Source: Dryomyza anilis
Lineage: Eukaryota; Arthropoda; Insecta; Diptera; Dryomyzidae
Length of the DNA: 64,000 nucleotides
Assembly (NCBI GenBank): GCA_951804985.1
Contig: OX638132.1
Location: 89,842,696-89,906,695 of the forward strand
Direction of reading: 5' to 3'
In this document: positions 22,760-34,564 of the stretch, piece by piece
Numbering within the stretch: the first letter of the stretch is position 1
Layout of the letters: every line of letters begins with the position of its first letter
Made by a program: the position numbers and the translations under genes
Notes under the pieces: model-generated
The model's input: the letters and a program-made list of their open reading frames with translations, nothing else
The model's database searches: none
Told to the model about the DNA's origin: nothing

Positions 22760-22995
22760 TTATGTTCGACGAAAACAACAATGTTTGAAAAATTACGAAA
22801 AAAAAAATTGTTAAAAAAAATGTTGGACGACAATAAGAACGCAATGGCCGAAATCACCATTTTACAAAAAAAAATATTCGACAAAAAGAACAATGTTCAA
22901 AAAATTTCCAAAAATAAATTGTTAAAAAAAAATTTGGTCGACAAAAACAATGCAATGGTCAAAATCACCATTTAAAAAAAAAAAAACAATGTCGA
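22760..22995 (+). repeat. About 110-bp A-rich tandem units
   Basis: 'ttcgacaaaaagaacaatgt', 'aaaattgttaaaaaaaat' and 'gcaatggtcaaaatcaccat' recur in order about twice. The inverted equivalent forms the array at 56600-58040. Confidence 0.8.
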
Positions 22996-23399
22996 AAAAA
23001 CAAATTGTTTTTGTTTTTGCTTTTGTTTTTTTTTCTTTCATTTTTTGTTTTTCCTTTAGTTTAGATTTTTGTTTTATGTTATTGCTTTTGTTTTTGTATT
23101 TTTGTTTTGTGCTTTTGAATTGTGTTTTTGCTTTTCATTTTATTTGTATTTGAGTTTTTTGTTTCATGTTCGTAGCTGGTGAAAGTGCCGAGTTATATCG
23201 TTTTGAACGTTTAGGTTGTATGGGAGGTGCCACGTCCTTTTTTCCAATCCCGCCCATATATAGCCTGTCATTCCTTCCATACCATACCGCATTTGTGGTA
23301 AAAATTTCAAGAAAAAAAATTCAATCGGATCAGCTGTTTAGACGGAGAAGCGGAACAAACGAACAAACAGATTTATTATATTAATAGGATAATTAAAAA

Positions 23400-24180
23400 T
23401 ATTTTTTAAATTTTTGTTTATGTTTTTTTGTAACGAAATACTCTGTTAACATTGAAATTTTGCATCAATTTGATAAAAATAACTTTACTCAAAGTGTTTA
23501 CATCATTTATTTGCACAGCTAACAAATGTCATCATAACTGTCAGTTGTTTTTGACAGCACCACTTGTACAACCCCTAATACGAAAATTTATATTTTATCG
23601 TATTTCTCTACAACACGTTTTGATTTATTTTTGTTTTATCATTTTACACAAAATTATTCACTGTATTAAATCTGAAAATTCATAACATTCTCAACTTTAT
23701 ATTATTTTTCATTTTTAGAATTCAATAATTTTTTGTTTTTTTTCTGCACGTTGTCGCCGTTGTCGACAACAAAAAATTCCATTCATTCTTCATGTGCAAC
23801 GCATTCCGGCGCCTAGCACCCATCCATCCCCCTAGAGGGCGCGACCTGTCGCGTCGCACATAATCCTCTTTGCAATATTTTATTGCAATTTTCAATCTCA
23901 TCTATGCTACTACTGTAGCCGTTCAGTTTTCCACATTTTAGTCGTCTCTGCCTGCGCAGCAACTGTTTACTCCATCCAACTTGCCACAGCTTTAAAATAG
24001 AGCATGACACACACAGAGTCGTACACAATTCCACTCTGTATCACAATCGTCGCACACAAAGTCAGACAGACAGACGTTACACACACACAGTCAGAGCCAT
24101 ATTCGTACCTCTAACAATTGCATCCATTTTGCAAACACATCATAAAAATTCAATGCTCAATTCTCTGTATTGGCTCATAA
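23400..24180. other. AT-rich DNA then a unique island
   Basis: 23400-23730 is plain AT-rich DNA. 23740-24180 is GC-richer, with 'gagggcgcgacctgtcgcgt' and CACA/CAGA runs. A minus-strand frame at 23813-24034 shows no domain. No gene is called. Confidence 0.4.
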
Positions 24181-24356
24181 TTGTTACCAGGTTGGCAGAA
24201 CGATATCAAGGTTTCACACAGAAAACTGGGTGTTTTGTTAAATTTTCAAAGTTCAAATTTTTAACATTTATGATATCTTATTTTATATATGGCAATTAAA
24301 AATATGATTAAAGACGAATTTACTATTTTTACGTTGGTATTTTATAATTTATAATA

Positions 24357-24450
24357 TAGCGTCGATAGCTCAGTTGGTTATAGCTTTTAACTACGAGCCA
24401 AACTGACGCGGATTCGAACCACTGCGACAATAACATCAAAACATATAAAA
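24357..24450 (+). mobile_element. tRNA-like SINE head, degenerate
   Basis: It has an A-box-like 'tagctcagttggttatagc' and B-box-like 'ggattcgaacc', then 'aataacatcaaaacat', resembling the 'taacaacatcttttcat' that follows the tRNA head of the SINE at 20135. The T stem is broken and the acceptor stem does not close, so it is not a functional tRNA. Confidence 0.6.
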
Positions 24451-24544
24451 TGTTGTTCAATATGACGCATGGTTAACAAAAAATCACTTTTTTTTACCAA
24501 AATTATATAACTTCAAAACAAATCGGAAGATTTCTTTAATTTTA

Positions 24545-24925
24545 TTTTTTCATTTATTACATTGATTGTGATTAGAAAAAAGTAAGGGAGAATGAAGGAT
24601 ATCGCTTGCTGTCCTTGGAATAAATTTACAAAAAGGGCACAAATGTATTTAATTAGAATAAAAAAGGTAATGTTTTCCATGTAATTTCTCCTAATCCGGG
24701 AATGATATCGGGATAATTATTTTTTTTATTTTTTACCACATTGTAAGTAAGGGAGAATGAAAGATATCGCTTGCAGTCCTCTGAATATATTTACAAAAAG
24801 GGAACAAATGTACAAAAAATGGTAATTTTTGCCATGTAATTTCTCCAAATCCGGGAACGACATTGGGATGATATATTTTTTATTTTTACCCACATTGCTT
24901 GTGATAAGAAAAAAGTTAGTGCGAA
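24545..24925 (+). repeat. Tandem repeat, period about 165 bp, 2.3 copies
   Basis: 'gtaagggagaatgaaggata' starts at 24582 and, with one change, at 24747. Both are followed by 'atttacaaaaagg' and 'ccatgtaatttctcc'. A third partial unit ends at 'gcttgtgataagaaaaaagt'. Confidence 0.88.
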
Positions 24926-24929
24926 TTAA

Positions 24930-26270
24930 GGCTATCCTAGGTTTAATTGATATAAAATTATTAACTTGACATAATATTACTGAAATTGAAATTTTGATGT
25001 GGTGGACATACTACTACGTACTACATTTCTTCAAATTATTGCAAGTATTGCAAGTATAGCTAGAACTATGCCAATTCGGTTTCGAGAGACCTTTTTCGTA
25101 AATAGTAAACGTGAATCAGGTCGAAATTCAGGATTTAGGAATCCTAAATTTGCGACGTAAGAATAGTAGTAGATCTAAGCCTAACAAAATGTGGCAAACA
25201 AAAATTAATATATTTCACATTTTCAAAATGTGAAGATGAGATTTAAATTTAGATCATTTAAAGTACGAAATAAAATCGAAGAAATGGATTAAAGATCAAA
25301 AAAAACGAACGAGGGACTATTGAAACAAAATGATACAATTTGTTCAAAAATATGTTACCCTCCTGTCCTGAGCTAGGTCCAGGTTTAAAATGTTTGGATT
25401 ATATAAAATTAATTCTTCGAAAAATATTGAAATTTTACAAAAATGAAATAAAATAAGCGCTAGTTGGATTAGCGTTATCAAAAAAGTTAGAAGAAATTGT
25501 GTTCTGGAAGACTAAAATACGGAAATACGTCCTATCTCATTCAGATATATAAATCTTTAACTATTTTTAAAAACTATGGAGAACTTTTCTTCATTTTTGA
25601 AATAATGTATTCTTTTACCATGTTAAGTATTTAAGTTATGATTAAAAGAAAATGTAAAAATCATTTCGTTTACACCCTTTACATTTTCATAGAGGACAGC
25701 ATATGTATACGATCTAAGTTCTGAATTTCATTGATCTAGCTCTTCTAGTTTCAACCGAAAGACAGCCAGGCGCACTTTGAGAAATCGAATCAAGAGGTGA
25801 CGCTGATTAAGATTTTATGTATATACATTTTTATGCAAGCCCCTTTCTAACAATCGGATAACCAAATGGAAAATACCCATTAATTTTTTCTGTTTTAACG
25901 TTGCCCCATTTAGTGTAGAGTGTAAAAATTGCAAAATCAAATGTTGAATTGTGAAATTAATTCCAGTTATGAATAATAGAGGTTTCACATTTCAACATAA
26001 TTTTTAGTTGTCCCCTGTACTTCTCTTGATTCTAATAAAAAAAACGGTTTTCTTGCGGATGGACACACAATTTTTTGACAATTGCAATACTCAGATATTA
26101 AAGGAGATGTTTCGTGTCATGACTTTACGGGAGCGATGTGAACCCCTAATATGATTTAAGATTTGTATTTTGAATATTTATTTAAATAAATTTTAGAAAA
26201 TTACAAATTCTGTAAGGAATTCTAATTAGAATTTTAACAGAATTTAAGTTGTGAAAAAAGTCAAATATGA
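24930..26270. other. AT-rich DNA, no gene seen
   Basis: A short stretch near 25730-25760 ('tgatctagctcttctagttt') resembles an internal piece of DINE-1-like elements. Nothing else was recognised. Confidence 0.45.
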
Positions 26271-26281
26271 GAAAACAATTA

Positions 26282-26588
26282 TAATAATAGATTGGCGCTA
26301 CAGTCCTGTATAGAACTTCGGCCGAGCTCTCTCACCATTTTGAGCTGTGCGTGTTATATTTGTACTCAAAGTGGTGGGACCTACAGTTTATTGCCGAATC
26401 CGAACGGCGGGTGAGAGCTTTTCATAGGCAATAGTTTTACTCTCGTAGGTTTGCCATTTACTGACGAGAGGTAGCGCGGTATAGAAAAATGTTTCTATGA
26501 AAAGGTGTTGTTAGCCCCAGTCCAGGCTTGAACCGGGGACCTTTCGGCTCGCAGTCCAACGCACTAATCACTGACCTATCGCGGCTAC
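26282..26588 (-). mobile_element. tRNA-derived SINE, full length, inverted
   Basis: It aligns along its whole length with the SINE at 20135-20433 in reverse orientation. A 9-bp direct repeat AAACAATTA flanks it (26273-26281 and 26589-26597). The 3' tail is (TAA)n-like. The two copies differ by a few percent by eye. Confidence 0.88.
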
Positions 26589-26599
26589 AAACAATTACG

Positions 26600-28135
26600 T
26601 AAAATTAAAAAAATTTAACTCGTTTCCACAATCTCCGGTTAAGCACTAACTGCCACTTTAACTTAAGAGTTACCCATAAAAAATATGATATTGAAACACT
26701 TAACTGGATATTGTCAAAACGTCCCTTAAAAGCAGAGACATATTTATTATAGGTTTTATCTGAAAAAGTCAGATTATAATAATTAATTTAAGTTGTTTCC
26801 ACTAAAATTTTTAATAATTGTTATATTTGAGAGATATTTATAAAAGTAATTATTAATTATTATTTTTAAGAGACATATTTAAAATTTAAATATAATTATT
26901 ATACCTAATAAATGTTTATAAAAATCAATTGTAATTATTATTTTTTGAGATCTATGTAAAAAAACACGTCTTTAAATAGCACCTCTCAAAAGAAGCTCCA
27001 AATATCCAATTTTTTCATGAAATCCATACACAGCCCATCGAGAACAACATGGTCAATTGATCCAAATCTCTATAAATTTATTTTTATCGCAATCAATATA
27101 GCACATCGCGACAAACATTTGGACACTCAGAGGTAACTTCCTTAATTTTCAAAATGATCAAAAGTAATTAAAAAAAACTTTTACAATTTTTAAATTTTTA
27201 AGATATCGAAAAGTTAAAATTTCGAAAATTTATTTAGAGATTTTGACATTTTTGGAGATTGATTTTGAGATTTTCGAAATATTATTTAAAGATTTTTGAC
27301 ATTTTTCGAGATTGGTTGTTATAGATAGTTATTTATGAGATATTTTTATAACCGTAATTATTAATTATTGTTTTTGAGAAAAAGTAAATGATATTTATAA
27401 AAGTAATTTGTAAATATTATTTTTGAGATATATGTAAAAAAACGGCATTAAATAGCCCTCTTAAAATATCTAATTTTATTCACGAAATCCATACAGCTCA
27501 TCGGGACCAACATGGTCAATTGATCAAAATCTCTATTAATTTCTTTTTTGCGGAAACAATACAACACATCGAGATAAACATTTGAAAACTCAAAAGGATA
27601 AGATCAATCTCCAAAATGATCAAACATTTTTCAAATTTTGTTTAGAAATTTTTGCAATTTTTGGTGATTGAGTTAAATTTTTAAAATTTTATAAGCTCCT
27701 AAATCTCCAAAATGATTAAAAAAAATTCAAATGTTGTTTAGAAATTTTTGAAATTTTATAATTTTTTATTTTGATATCGATTTTAGATATTTTTGGAGTT
27801 ACTTATAAATTAATTTTTGCGGAATCAATACAACACATCTAGACACACATTTGGATACTCAGAGGAAGAACCTCAATCTCCAAAATGATCAAAAAAAAAA
27901 AAAAAATTGAGATTTATAATTTTTTAATTTTGTTTAGAGATATTTGACATTTTTGGAGATTTAGCTAAATTTTCGATATTTTATATAGATATTTTGACAT
28001 GAGAGATTTTGATTGAACCCTGGTTGAACTCGATGAGCGGTTTCGAATCTACAAAAATGAAAATATTAGAAATTTTGAGCATTCCGATCATGTTTGTCTC
28101 GATGAGTTGTACCGTGCAGAAAAATAAGTGATTTT
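26600..28135. repeat. AT-rich region of diverged ~450-bp direct repeats
   Basis: The series 'acaacatggtcaattgatc', 'tacaacacatcgaga', 'aaacatttggacactcagag' and 'ctccaaaatgatcaaa' recurs in order near 27040, 27500 and 27820, with A/T-rich filler ('gagatttttgacattttt'). This suggests an old tandem array. Confidence 0.6.
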
Positions 28136-28140
28136 TCCTT

Positions 28141-28840
28141 TTTATACCCTACACTAAGAGTGTAAGGGTGTATTCAGTTTGGTACGCCGTTTGTAACACC
28201 CAGAAAGAAGCATCTCCGGAATGGAAAAGTATATATATTCTTGATCAGCATGATCTCCTGAGTCGATTTAGCGATGTCCATCTGTTTGTCTGTTGAAATC
28301 ACGATTACAGAAAAACTAGAAGAGCTAAATAAATGAAACTCCTAATTTAGATTACTTATATGTCTACACTGTATGTCAGTGAAAATGGGCATGATCAGTC
28401 CATTATGACCTGTGAACCGACCACTTATGTTCAAATTTATCATATAAAACACATCTACTGGTGAATTATACTGTATACGTGTTCAGGTAAACTTTTTTTG
28501 GATTGACTTCATGCTCAAATACATGAAAACAATGTTCTCCCGCAAAACGACTTGTGGTTCCCAAAAAAAAATCGTAATTCGGTGCACCTACCCATATGTA
28601 AATATGGGTATCAAATGAATGGAAATTCTTCAGCGATTGAATGTTTGTAGTTATTTTCAGGATTCGTATACCCTGGTGACCTATATACCACTGTGAATGG
28701 TAACCACACATATGTGTAGGGTATTTATAGTCAGCTTAGACCGACTATAATTTTGATAATCGTAACTATTATAATAACCCTGCTGTAAAATGACCATACT
28801 TTAAATTTTCCCATGTGATCTAACCTTCCCAACTGGTTTT
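28141..28840 (+). mobile_element. DINE-1/INE-1-like Helitron-derived element
   Basis: It opens 'tttataccctacactaagag' and continues 'agaaagaagcatctccggaa', 'gtatatatattcttgatcag', 'gatgtccatctgtttgtctg', 'actagaagagctaaa'. It closes 'gtgtagggtatttatagtc' with an imperfect hairpin, then 'tctaaccttcccaactgg'. This matches the order of known DINE-1 elements and of the copy at 17102 (inverted). It has no protein-coding capacity. Confidence 0.85.
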
Positions 28841-28929
28841 TAATTAGTAACGGTAAATTTACGATTTTTTTTTTGCAGTGCAAAGCACCCTGTTTCGTAA
28901 TCAAATAGCATTTGCAACAATTTAAATCA

Positions 28930-30422
28930 CACACACACTACCCCACGAATGAATCTGACACACGAATGCATTATTGAAGTCACAAAACGTGCTGTAATTG
29001 AAAACAATTTCAGAGTTTATCGCAACTGCAACATGTTGCTCGACGTAGGCAACGGCAACATGCTGCCAAAGCACTTGACAGCACAGTGAGTGAATGAGTG
29101 AGACAGTGTGCAACATGTTGCTGAACTAATAAAAATAAATTATACCATAGCAATTTGTATGCAGCAGCAAGCAACGAAATGTTTGTGTGAGTGAGTCTGT
29201 GTGGCTGTGTGTTGAAGTTAATTCCATTAAGCGCATGTTGCTAATGTCAACGTTGTTGCTGGATGTTGTTGTTGCTGCTGCTATTAGTTTGATTGTTATT
29301 GTTGCTGCTGCTGACATTACGTTGCATGGAGCAGTTGAAGAAGAAGATGTTGGTGATGACGACGAAGAAGAGTACGGAGGACATTAGAAGGGGCCCCCAC
29401 AGCGTCTTAAGTGGATGACGAAGCACAAGCAGAAAAACACGAGAATGACAAAAAAGACGAGGGGAAGAAGACGATGTAGTGAAGCAGCATAAAACAGCGA
29501 GGGAACGAAAGGCAACGAGCCGAAGGACGAGCTGTTTGTAAAATGTTTATTTGTGACTTTGCAGTGCATAAAGTGGAGCGCTAAAGATGTGGGTGAACAT
29601 GAAGAAGACGAAGAGAAAAAAGAAGAAGAGTATGAAACGCAAAAGACGGTAACTAAAGACGACAACGAACGAACAAACGCAGGACGAAAACGAGCCGCAC
29701 TGAATGTGATTTCAATTCGATTCACATTTCACATTTGCGACAGAATGTTGCGCAGGCGGTGGCGGTGACGGCGACCGTATCTGAGGTGGGTTGGTGTGGC
29801 GGCAGAGGGTCTTCCGAGTCAGCAGTCAGCAGCGGAAGACTCGTTCATCATCGTCGCAGTTGTAAATCGTCGTTCGAGACACACAGATACACTTTAAAGC
29901 GCGTTCAGATACAATTTATATTTAATACTTTTTTATTTTTATTTCGTACGTTCGTTCGTTCGTTTGTTACTGCTGCGCGCTTCTGCTAAATGCTAAAGAC
30001 GTAAGATTTATGCGTTTTATTATTATGAAGACGACGACGACGAGGACAGCGACGATTGCGATTAACGTTGTTCGGTGTACGACGGGCGCGCACAACGTGA
30101 GCTCAAAAAGTATCTGTGCGGTTAGTTGGTTGTATCTTTGAGATACCCATTGAATAACTTGTATCTGCGTTAAGTGGAGTGCATGCGGAATGACGTGAAA
30201 AAGAATGAAACTGAATATTTAAACTAAATTCTTGCACCAATTATGATTGAGTGTTGCTTGCTTGTGCCTCGTCGTTGTTCTTATTGCCGCTGCTTTCGTT
30301 TTCATTCTCAATTGTTGTTGTTGTTGCTGCTCTGTTCGTATCTTAAGTGCTGCACGCAGTGCATTTATTGTGCGCTGTAAATGGCTTTAAATGAGCAATT
30401 GTTGTTGATGTTATTTTTAAGT
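28930..30422. other. Higher-complexity unique island, promoter-like in part
   Basis: The sequence is GC-richer, with GAAGAAGAAGACG runs (29335-29640), CAG/TTG runs and unique blocks ('gggcgcgcacaacgtgagct' at about 30085). Several open frames (29384-29725 -, 29553-29768 +, 29735-29989 +) overlap one another in different frames and show no domain. The first GTATCT/AGATAC motifs of the cluster described below begin at 29777. It may be the distal part of a control region. Confidence 0.45.
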
Positions 30423-31228
30423 GTTTTTTACAAGGATTGAAACCTAAACGAATAACGGTTTCGATTTCGGTTTCGGTTTTTTCCGCGTTTCGGTTTCGGT
30501 AACGGTTTCGGTTTTAAGTTTTAATAACGAAACGGTTTCGGTATACCGGTTCCATGTTACGGTTTCGGTTTTGATTTCGGTTTTTGTATAAATTTTCTTT
30601 ATTTTCATATTTTTCAAATAATTTTACATTTTTTATATGGTGCTAAATTATGTTCAAATTATGATATTGGGGTAAAGTGGGAAACGTAATTTAAACAATG
30701 TTTGTTGTTATTTTAGTAACAATATTGTGTTATATGAATTATATAATTGATTACGCCAAGAAAAAAATTTAATTTAAAATTTCGTGACCTCAAACCAATG
30801 AAAAGCAACATTTTGACTTCACCTGAGATATGATCTGAATTGCAAAGAAGAAGAATTTTGTACAATTTTCATCCATAAAAGCCAAAGAAATTAAATTTCA
30901 ATAATTCTGTGAACTGCAATATATGTAAACTAGTGATGATCATTTGCAAGAGCAAGTCAAGAAATGGTAATCTTAATCTTTTAAATTTTAAATAAGAGAT
31001 CGAAGACAAATATCTTAAACTGCATATTAATTATGAAAACGAATAGAATTTGAACAATAATTGTATTTAAGTTACTTATTTTCCATATTTTCAATTTCTT
31101 CAACATTTTACCAACAAAAACATAAAACCAATAACATAAAAATTTGAATTATATTTTAACAAGAATTAACTAATAAAAAATAATTGTATAAATCAAGTGA
31201 TGTTGACGAGACAATTATATAATAAAAT

Positions 31229-31426
31229 GAACGAAAAGTCACCAAATACATTTTCAAAATTCTAAATATTTTTTTACAAACTTCTTTATGTATCTGTCAA
31301 TTGATAAGAAAATGTAAATTAGTTGATATTTCAACTTTAAAAATGCATCAATTACTTTTTATAATATTAATCAACAAACTCGAAAATTAAGTTTTTCATA
31401 AAAATGTGTTTGGTGACTTTTCGTTC
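31229..31426. repeat. Short inverted-repeat element inside the nested hAT
   Basis: 'gaacgaaaagtcaccaaata' at the left pairs with 'gtgtttggtgacttttcgtt' at the right. The 198-bp span may be a third-level MITE insertion. No clear target duplication was found, so it could instead be an internal hairpin of the hAT element. Confidence 0.6.
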
Positions 31427-31697
31427 TACAATACAATAAATATAAGGAATATTTCGTATAGGCATATATCTGTTTTCGTCACAGATTAAAAAATCCGTAT
31501 GCTACACATACCGTATGTCAAGAGAACTCAAATAATATCTTGCATAGTAACATTTTTCTTTGCGAACACCATGCGAACACAAACTCAAACGCTACAAAGC
31601 GAATACTAACAGAAAGAAGAGAATATAACGATTACGATTCTTATACACACACTTTCACAACGACAATTCTTCGTTGCTATCCTGTATCATCGCATGG

Positions 31698-31790
31698 CAA
31701 CAAACAGACGCATGAAAACAGACAGACGCATGACAACGGACAGACGCATGACACAGACAGACGCATGACAACGGATAGACGCTTGGCACC
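31698..31790 (+). repeat. 18-bp minisatellite CAGACGCATGACAACGGA
   Basis: Four to five imperfect units lie head to tail inside the nested hAT element. Period 18 keeps open frames on both strands, which explains the short open frames here. Confidence 0.85.
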
Positions 31791-33299
31791 ACACTACATG
31801 TATGTATCTAGTACAGCTCTCTAGTTGGCAACAACAACGAGTTCTCTTGTGGTACAAAAGAATTCCCGCCAAAAATTCTATCAAAAGCTTGGATGCTGCT
31901 TTATTCGCATTTTTGTTGTTGTTGCACTTTCAAACGAATCAGCGGATTTGTAAAAAAAGAAAAACACAAAAAGCAATATATCAGCTAAATATATCACACT
32001 GTAAAATGTTCATATATTATGTTTTATTACTTCATGATTTTACAATTAACAAAAAAACTATATATAAAAGTAAAACAAAAATATGTGCATAGCACAGTGC
32101 ATATACACAATCGATGTACGAACTAGCGTAGCGAAGAAAAGAGAAAAAACATTGTTTTGTCTGTTTTATCTTTTTGAAGCGACTTTTGAAGCACTTTTAA
32201 AGGAATTTACGCCTTCAAAAGTGCTTCATAGGCCTTATTTTTAAGATGCTTATATTCTTTAGAATTGACAAAAACCAAAAAAACACACATCTTCATTAAT
32301 GTTCACGTTCATAAATATTTTGCACGCTTTCCATTGTTACTTGTTGTTCAATATTTAGTAATATCATGAATTATTTTGTATATCATTATTACCTTAAAAA
32401 CATAATAAATACATTAAAATCACTTGCTCTTGCTCTTTTTTTTTTGCAAAATTTCGATCTTGTTCTCGTTTTTGTTCTTGCAAAAAAAAATGCAAGAACA
32501 AGATGCAAGAACAAGAAAGAAATTTTTAATCATCACTAATGTAAACAAATATCTGCCTTATACTTGAAATGTTTAAACTTGTCGAACTTGCACTTCATTT
32601 TTCGTATTTCCTTAAATAGTTACTGAGATGTTAATAATTTGAAACTTTTTTTACATTTTTCTTGCATTACCATTGTTTTGTTTATGTCCGAAATTGAGCT
32701 GTTTTGAAACATCAGTCAAAAATCTATTAGAAGACTTATAAATCGTATTCTATTGAATAGATCCTTTAAAATAATATAAAAAATATTCAAATGAACTTTT
32801 CAAAACTTGTCCCACTTTACCCCAAGCTCCCCTATATAATTTACTAATAAAATAAAGAAAAAACCAATATTATTAAAATTTTAATCATTTTTTAACGTAA
32901 AAACTTTGCTTGGAGTTGTTGATGTTTTGTTGTTAATGAAACAAAAAACAAATTTTAGACCAAATACCGTTGTTTTGGAAATATCGTTTCTCAAAAACAA
33001 CATGTGAATTTTTGTACAACCAAAAATGCTTATTTTGGGAACTCCAAATTTTAATTAATGACATTTTACTTAAGATCTTCTACATAAAATAAAATATGTT
33101 TTTCTATTTCTTTTTATGCTTTTTTAAAAACCGTTTTAAACCGGTATAAAACCGAAACCGTTTATATCGGTTTTGGATATCGGTTTATTTCTGATTTTCG
33201 TATAACGGTTTCGGTTACGATTTCGGTTTTAAATATGAAACGGTTTTAAATGGATATCGGTTTCGGTTACGGTTACGGTTTCAATCCTTGGTTTTTTAT

Positions 33300-33680
33300 T
33301 AACGTCGACGACGACGACGATGTCGTTGAGGAGGCGGATGACTAGAACGACGATAAACACGATGCTGTTGATGTTCATGATAATGATGAGGATAATGCTG
33401 ATATTGCAGATGTAGAGCGCTGTGATGTGGTAGTTGTTGTGCATGTTGGGGGCATGCAGAGTTCAGCATTATGTGGCAATTTGAGCTCTTGTCAGCGGCA
33501 GTGACAGTAGTTTTGAGTTGACTTTATATATTTATAATTGTATCTTTGAGCTACAAATGCAACGCTTTTATGCAAAGCGTTAAAAATATAAAATGTATTT
33601 AAATTTTTAATTACTTTAAATGGCTATTAATTAACTTTTACTTAAAAAAAAGTCTATTATGCAATTTAATAATTATGCGC
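33300..33680. other. Unique DNA right of the hAT insertion
   Basis: It starts with GACGACGACGATG runs. Together with 30300-30430 it forms the pre-insertion locus: the two sides join at GTTTTTTA. It contains 'attgtatctttgag', resembling 'ttgtatctttgagatac' at 30130. Confidence 0.5.
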
Positions 33681-34392
33681 CTCAGTTTAAATTATAAAAA
33701 ATATATTTTTTTTTACTTTTAGATACTTTTTTGCTTTTAGATACTTTTGTATCTTTTAGCATTTATACACAAAATATGAGCTAAATAATTAAAATAAAAT
33801 ATACGCTAGATAACCAACGACTCATTTAATGTATTGCCATCAATTAATGTCAAATTGACAGTCTAAATTATAAAAAATATATATTTTTTTTACTTTTAGA
33901 TACTTTTTTGCTTTTAGATACTTTTGTATCTTTTAGCATTTATACACAAAATATAAGCTAAATAATTAAAATAAAATATACACTAAAAAGCTAACGACTC
34001 ATTTAATGTATTGCCATCAATTAATGCCAAAATGACAGTCTAAATTATAAAAAAATATTTTTTTAACTCTCAGATACTTTTTTGCTTTTAGATACTTTTG
34101 TATCTTTTAGCATTTATACACAAAATATGAGCTAAATAATTAAATTAAAATATACGCTAGATAACCAACGACTCAATTAATGTATTGCCATCAATTAATG
34201 TCAAACTGACAGTCTAAATTATAAAAAAATATATTTTTTTTTACTTTTAGATACTTTTTTGCTTTTAGATACTTTTGTATCTTTTAGCATTTATACACAA
34301 AATATGAGCTAAATAATTAAAATAAAATATACGCTAGATAGCCAACGACTCATTTAATGTATTGCCATCAATTAATGTCAAACTGACAGTCG
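33681..34392 (+). repeat. Tandem array, four units of about 177 bp
   Basis: Each unit contains 'ttagatacttttttgctttt', 'agatacttttgtatctttta', 'catttatacacaaaatat', 'gcyagataaccaacgactca' and 'gtattgccatcaattaatg'. The motif GATACTTTTGTATC recurs at 33740, 33917, 34091 and 34268, giving the period. Each unit carries three copies of the AGATAC/GTATCT hexamer, so array growth multiplied the motif. Confidence 0.95.
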
Positions 34393-34564
34393 CTCACACG
34401 CCGCAGATACAGATAGTATCTTTGTTTTATTTGTAAACAACATTACGTTAAGCCATAGCCAATATTTTCTTATCAATACAATAAATAATAGGCTTAACTA
34501 AGCAGCGTATAAACGCTATTGCAACAACATAATAAATTAATTGCTAAAAAACAAGAATTTCTAC

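Larger units (their letters stand above)
21698..23388 (+). mobile_element. HINE/mini-me-like element, copy 2
   Basis: The 5' end 'atagctggacccgtgc' and a block with 'aataattctccgccataaca' match the inverted 5' end of the copy ending at 49606. It continues with minisatellite GTAGAATTCTTCCCC (21890-22115), minisatellite TTTTAGTGTGGTGAG (22130-22385), and a conserved 'tcttgatatcactataataa' block. Then comes an internal 'gggaggtgccacgcccagtc' region, an A-rich array (22760-22990), a T-rich TTTTTG tract, and a 3' region with 'gggaggtgccacgtcc' and 'caaacgaacaaacagattta'. It is non-coding throughout. Confidence 0.75.
30931..32538 (+). mobile_element. Second hAT-type element nested in the first
   Basis: The inverted ends are TAGTGATGAT and ATCATCACTA. 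A perfect 8-bp duplication ATGTAAAC flanks them (30923-30930 and 32539-32546). GCAAGAACAAG motifs crowd the right end (32470-32515, itself a hairpin) and 'gcaagagcaag' lies at the left. A fragment of a relative is at 46271-46345. No transposase is seen. The open frames at 31540-32092 follow an 18-bp repeat and show no hAT domain. Confidence 0.92.
30431..33290 (+). mobile_element. hAT-superfamily element, non-autonomous, 2.86 kb
   Basis: Inverted ends CAAGGATTGAAACC lie at both termini, and a perfect 8-bp duplication GTTTTTTA flanks them (30423-30430 and 33291-33298). The subterminal regions (30440-30590 and 33120-33280) are filled with CGGTTTCGG-type repeats, as expected of transposase-binding arrays. 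No transposase frame is visible. About 1.6 kb of the length is a second hAT insertion (30931-32538), so the original was about 1.24 kb. Confidence 0.93.

Noticed and set aside
24357..24430. Functional tRNA gene
   Set aside because: A- and B-box-like sequences are present, but the T stem and acceptor stem do not pair and the downstream sequence resembles a SINE body.
31540..32092. Remnant hAT transposase frames
   Set aside because: The frames coincide with an 18-bp minisatellite and AT-rich DNA, with no BED finger or hAT dimerisation motif seen.
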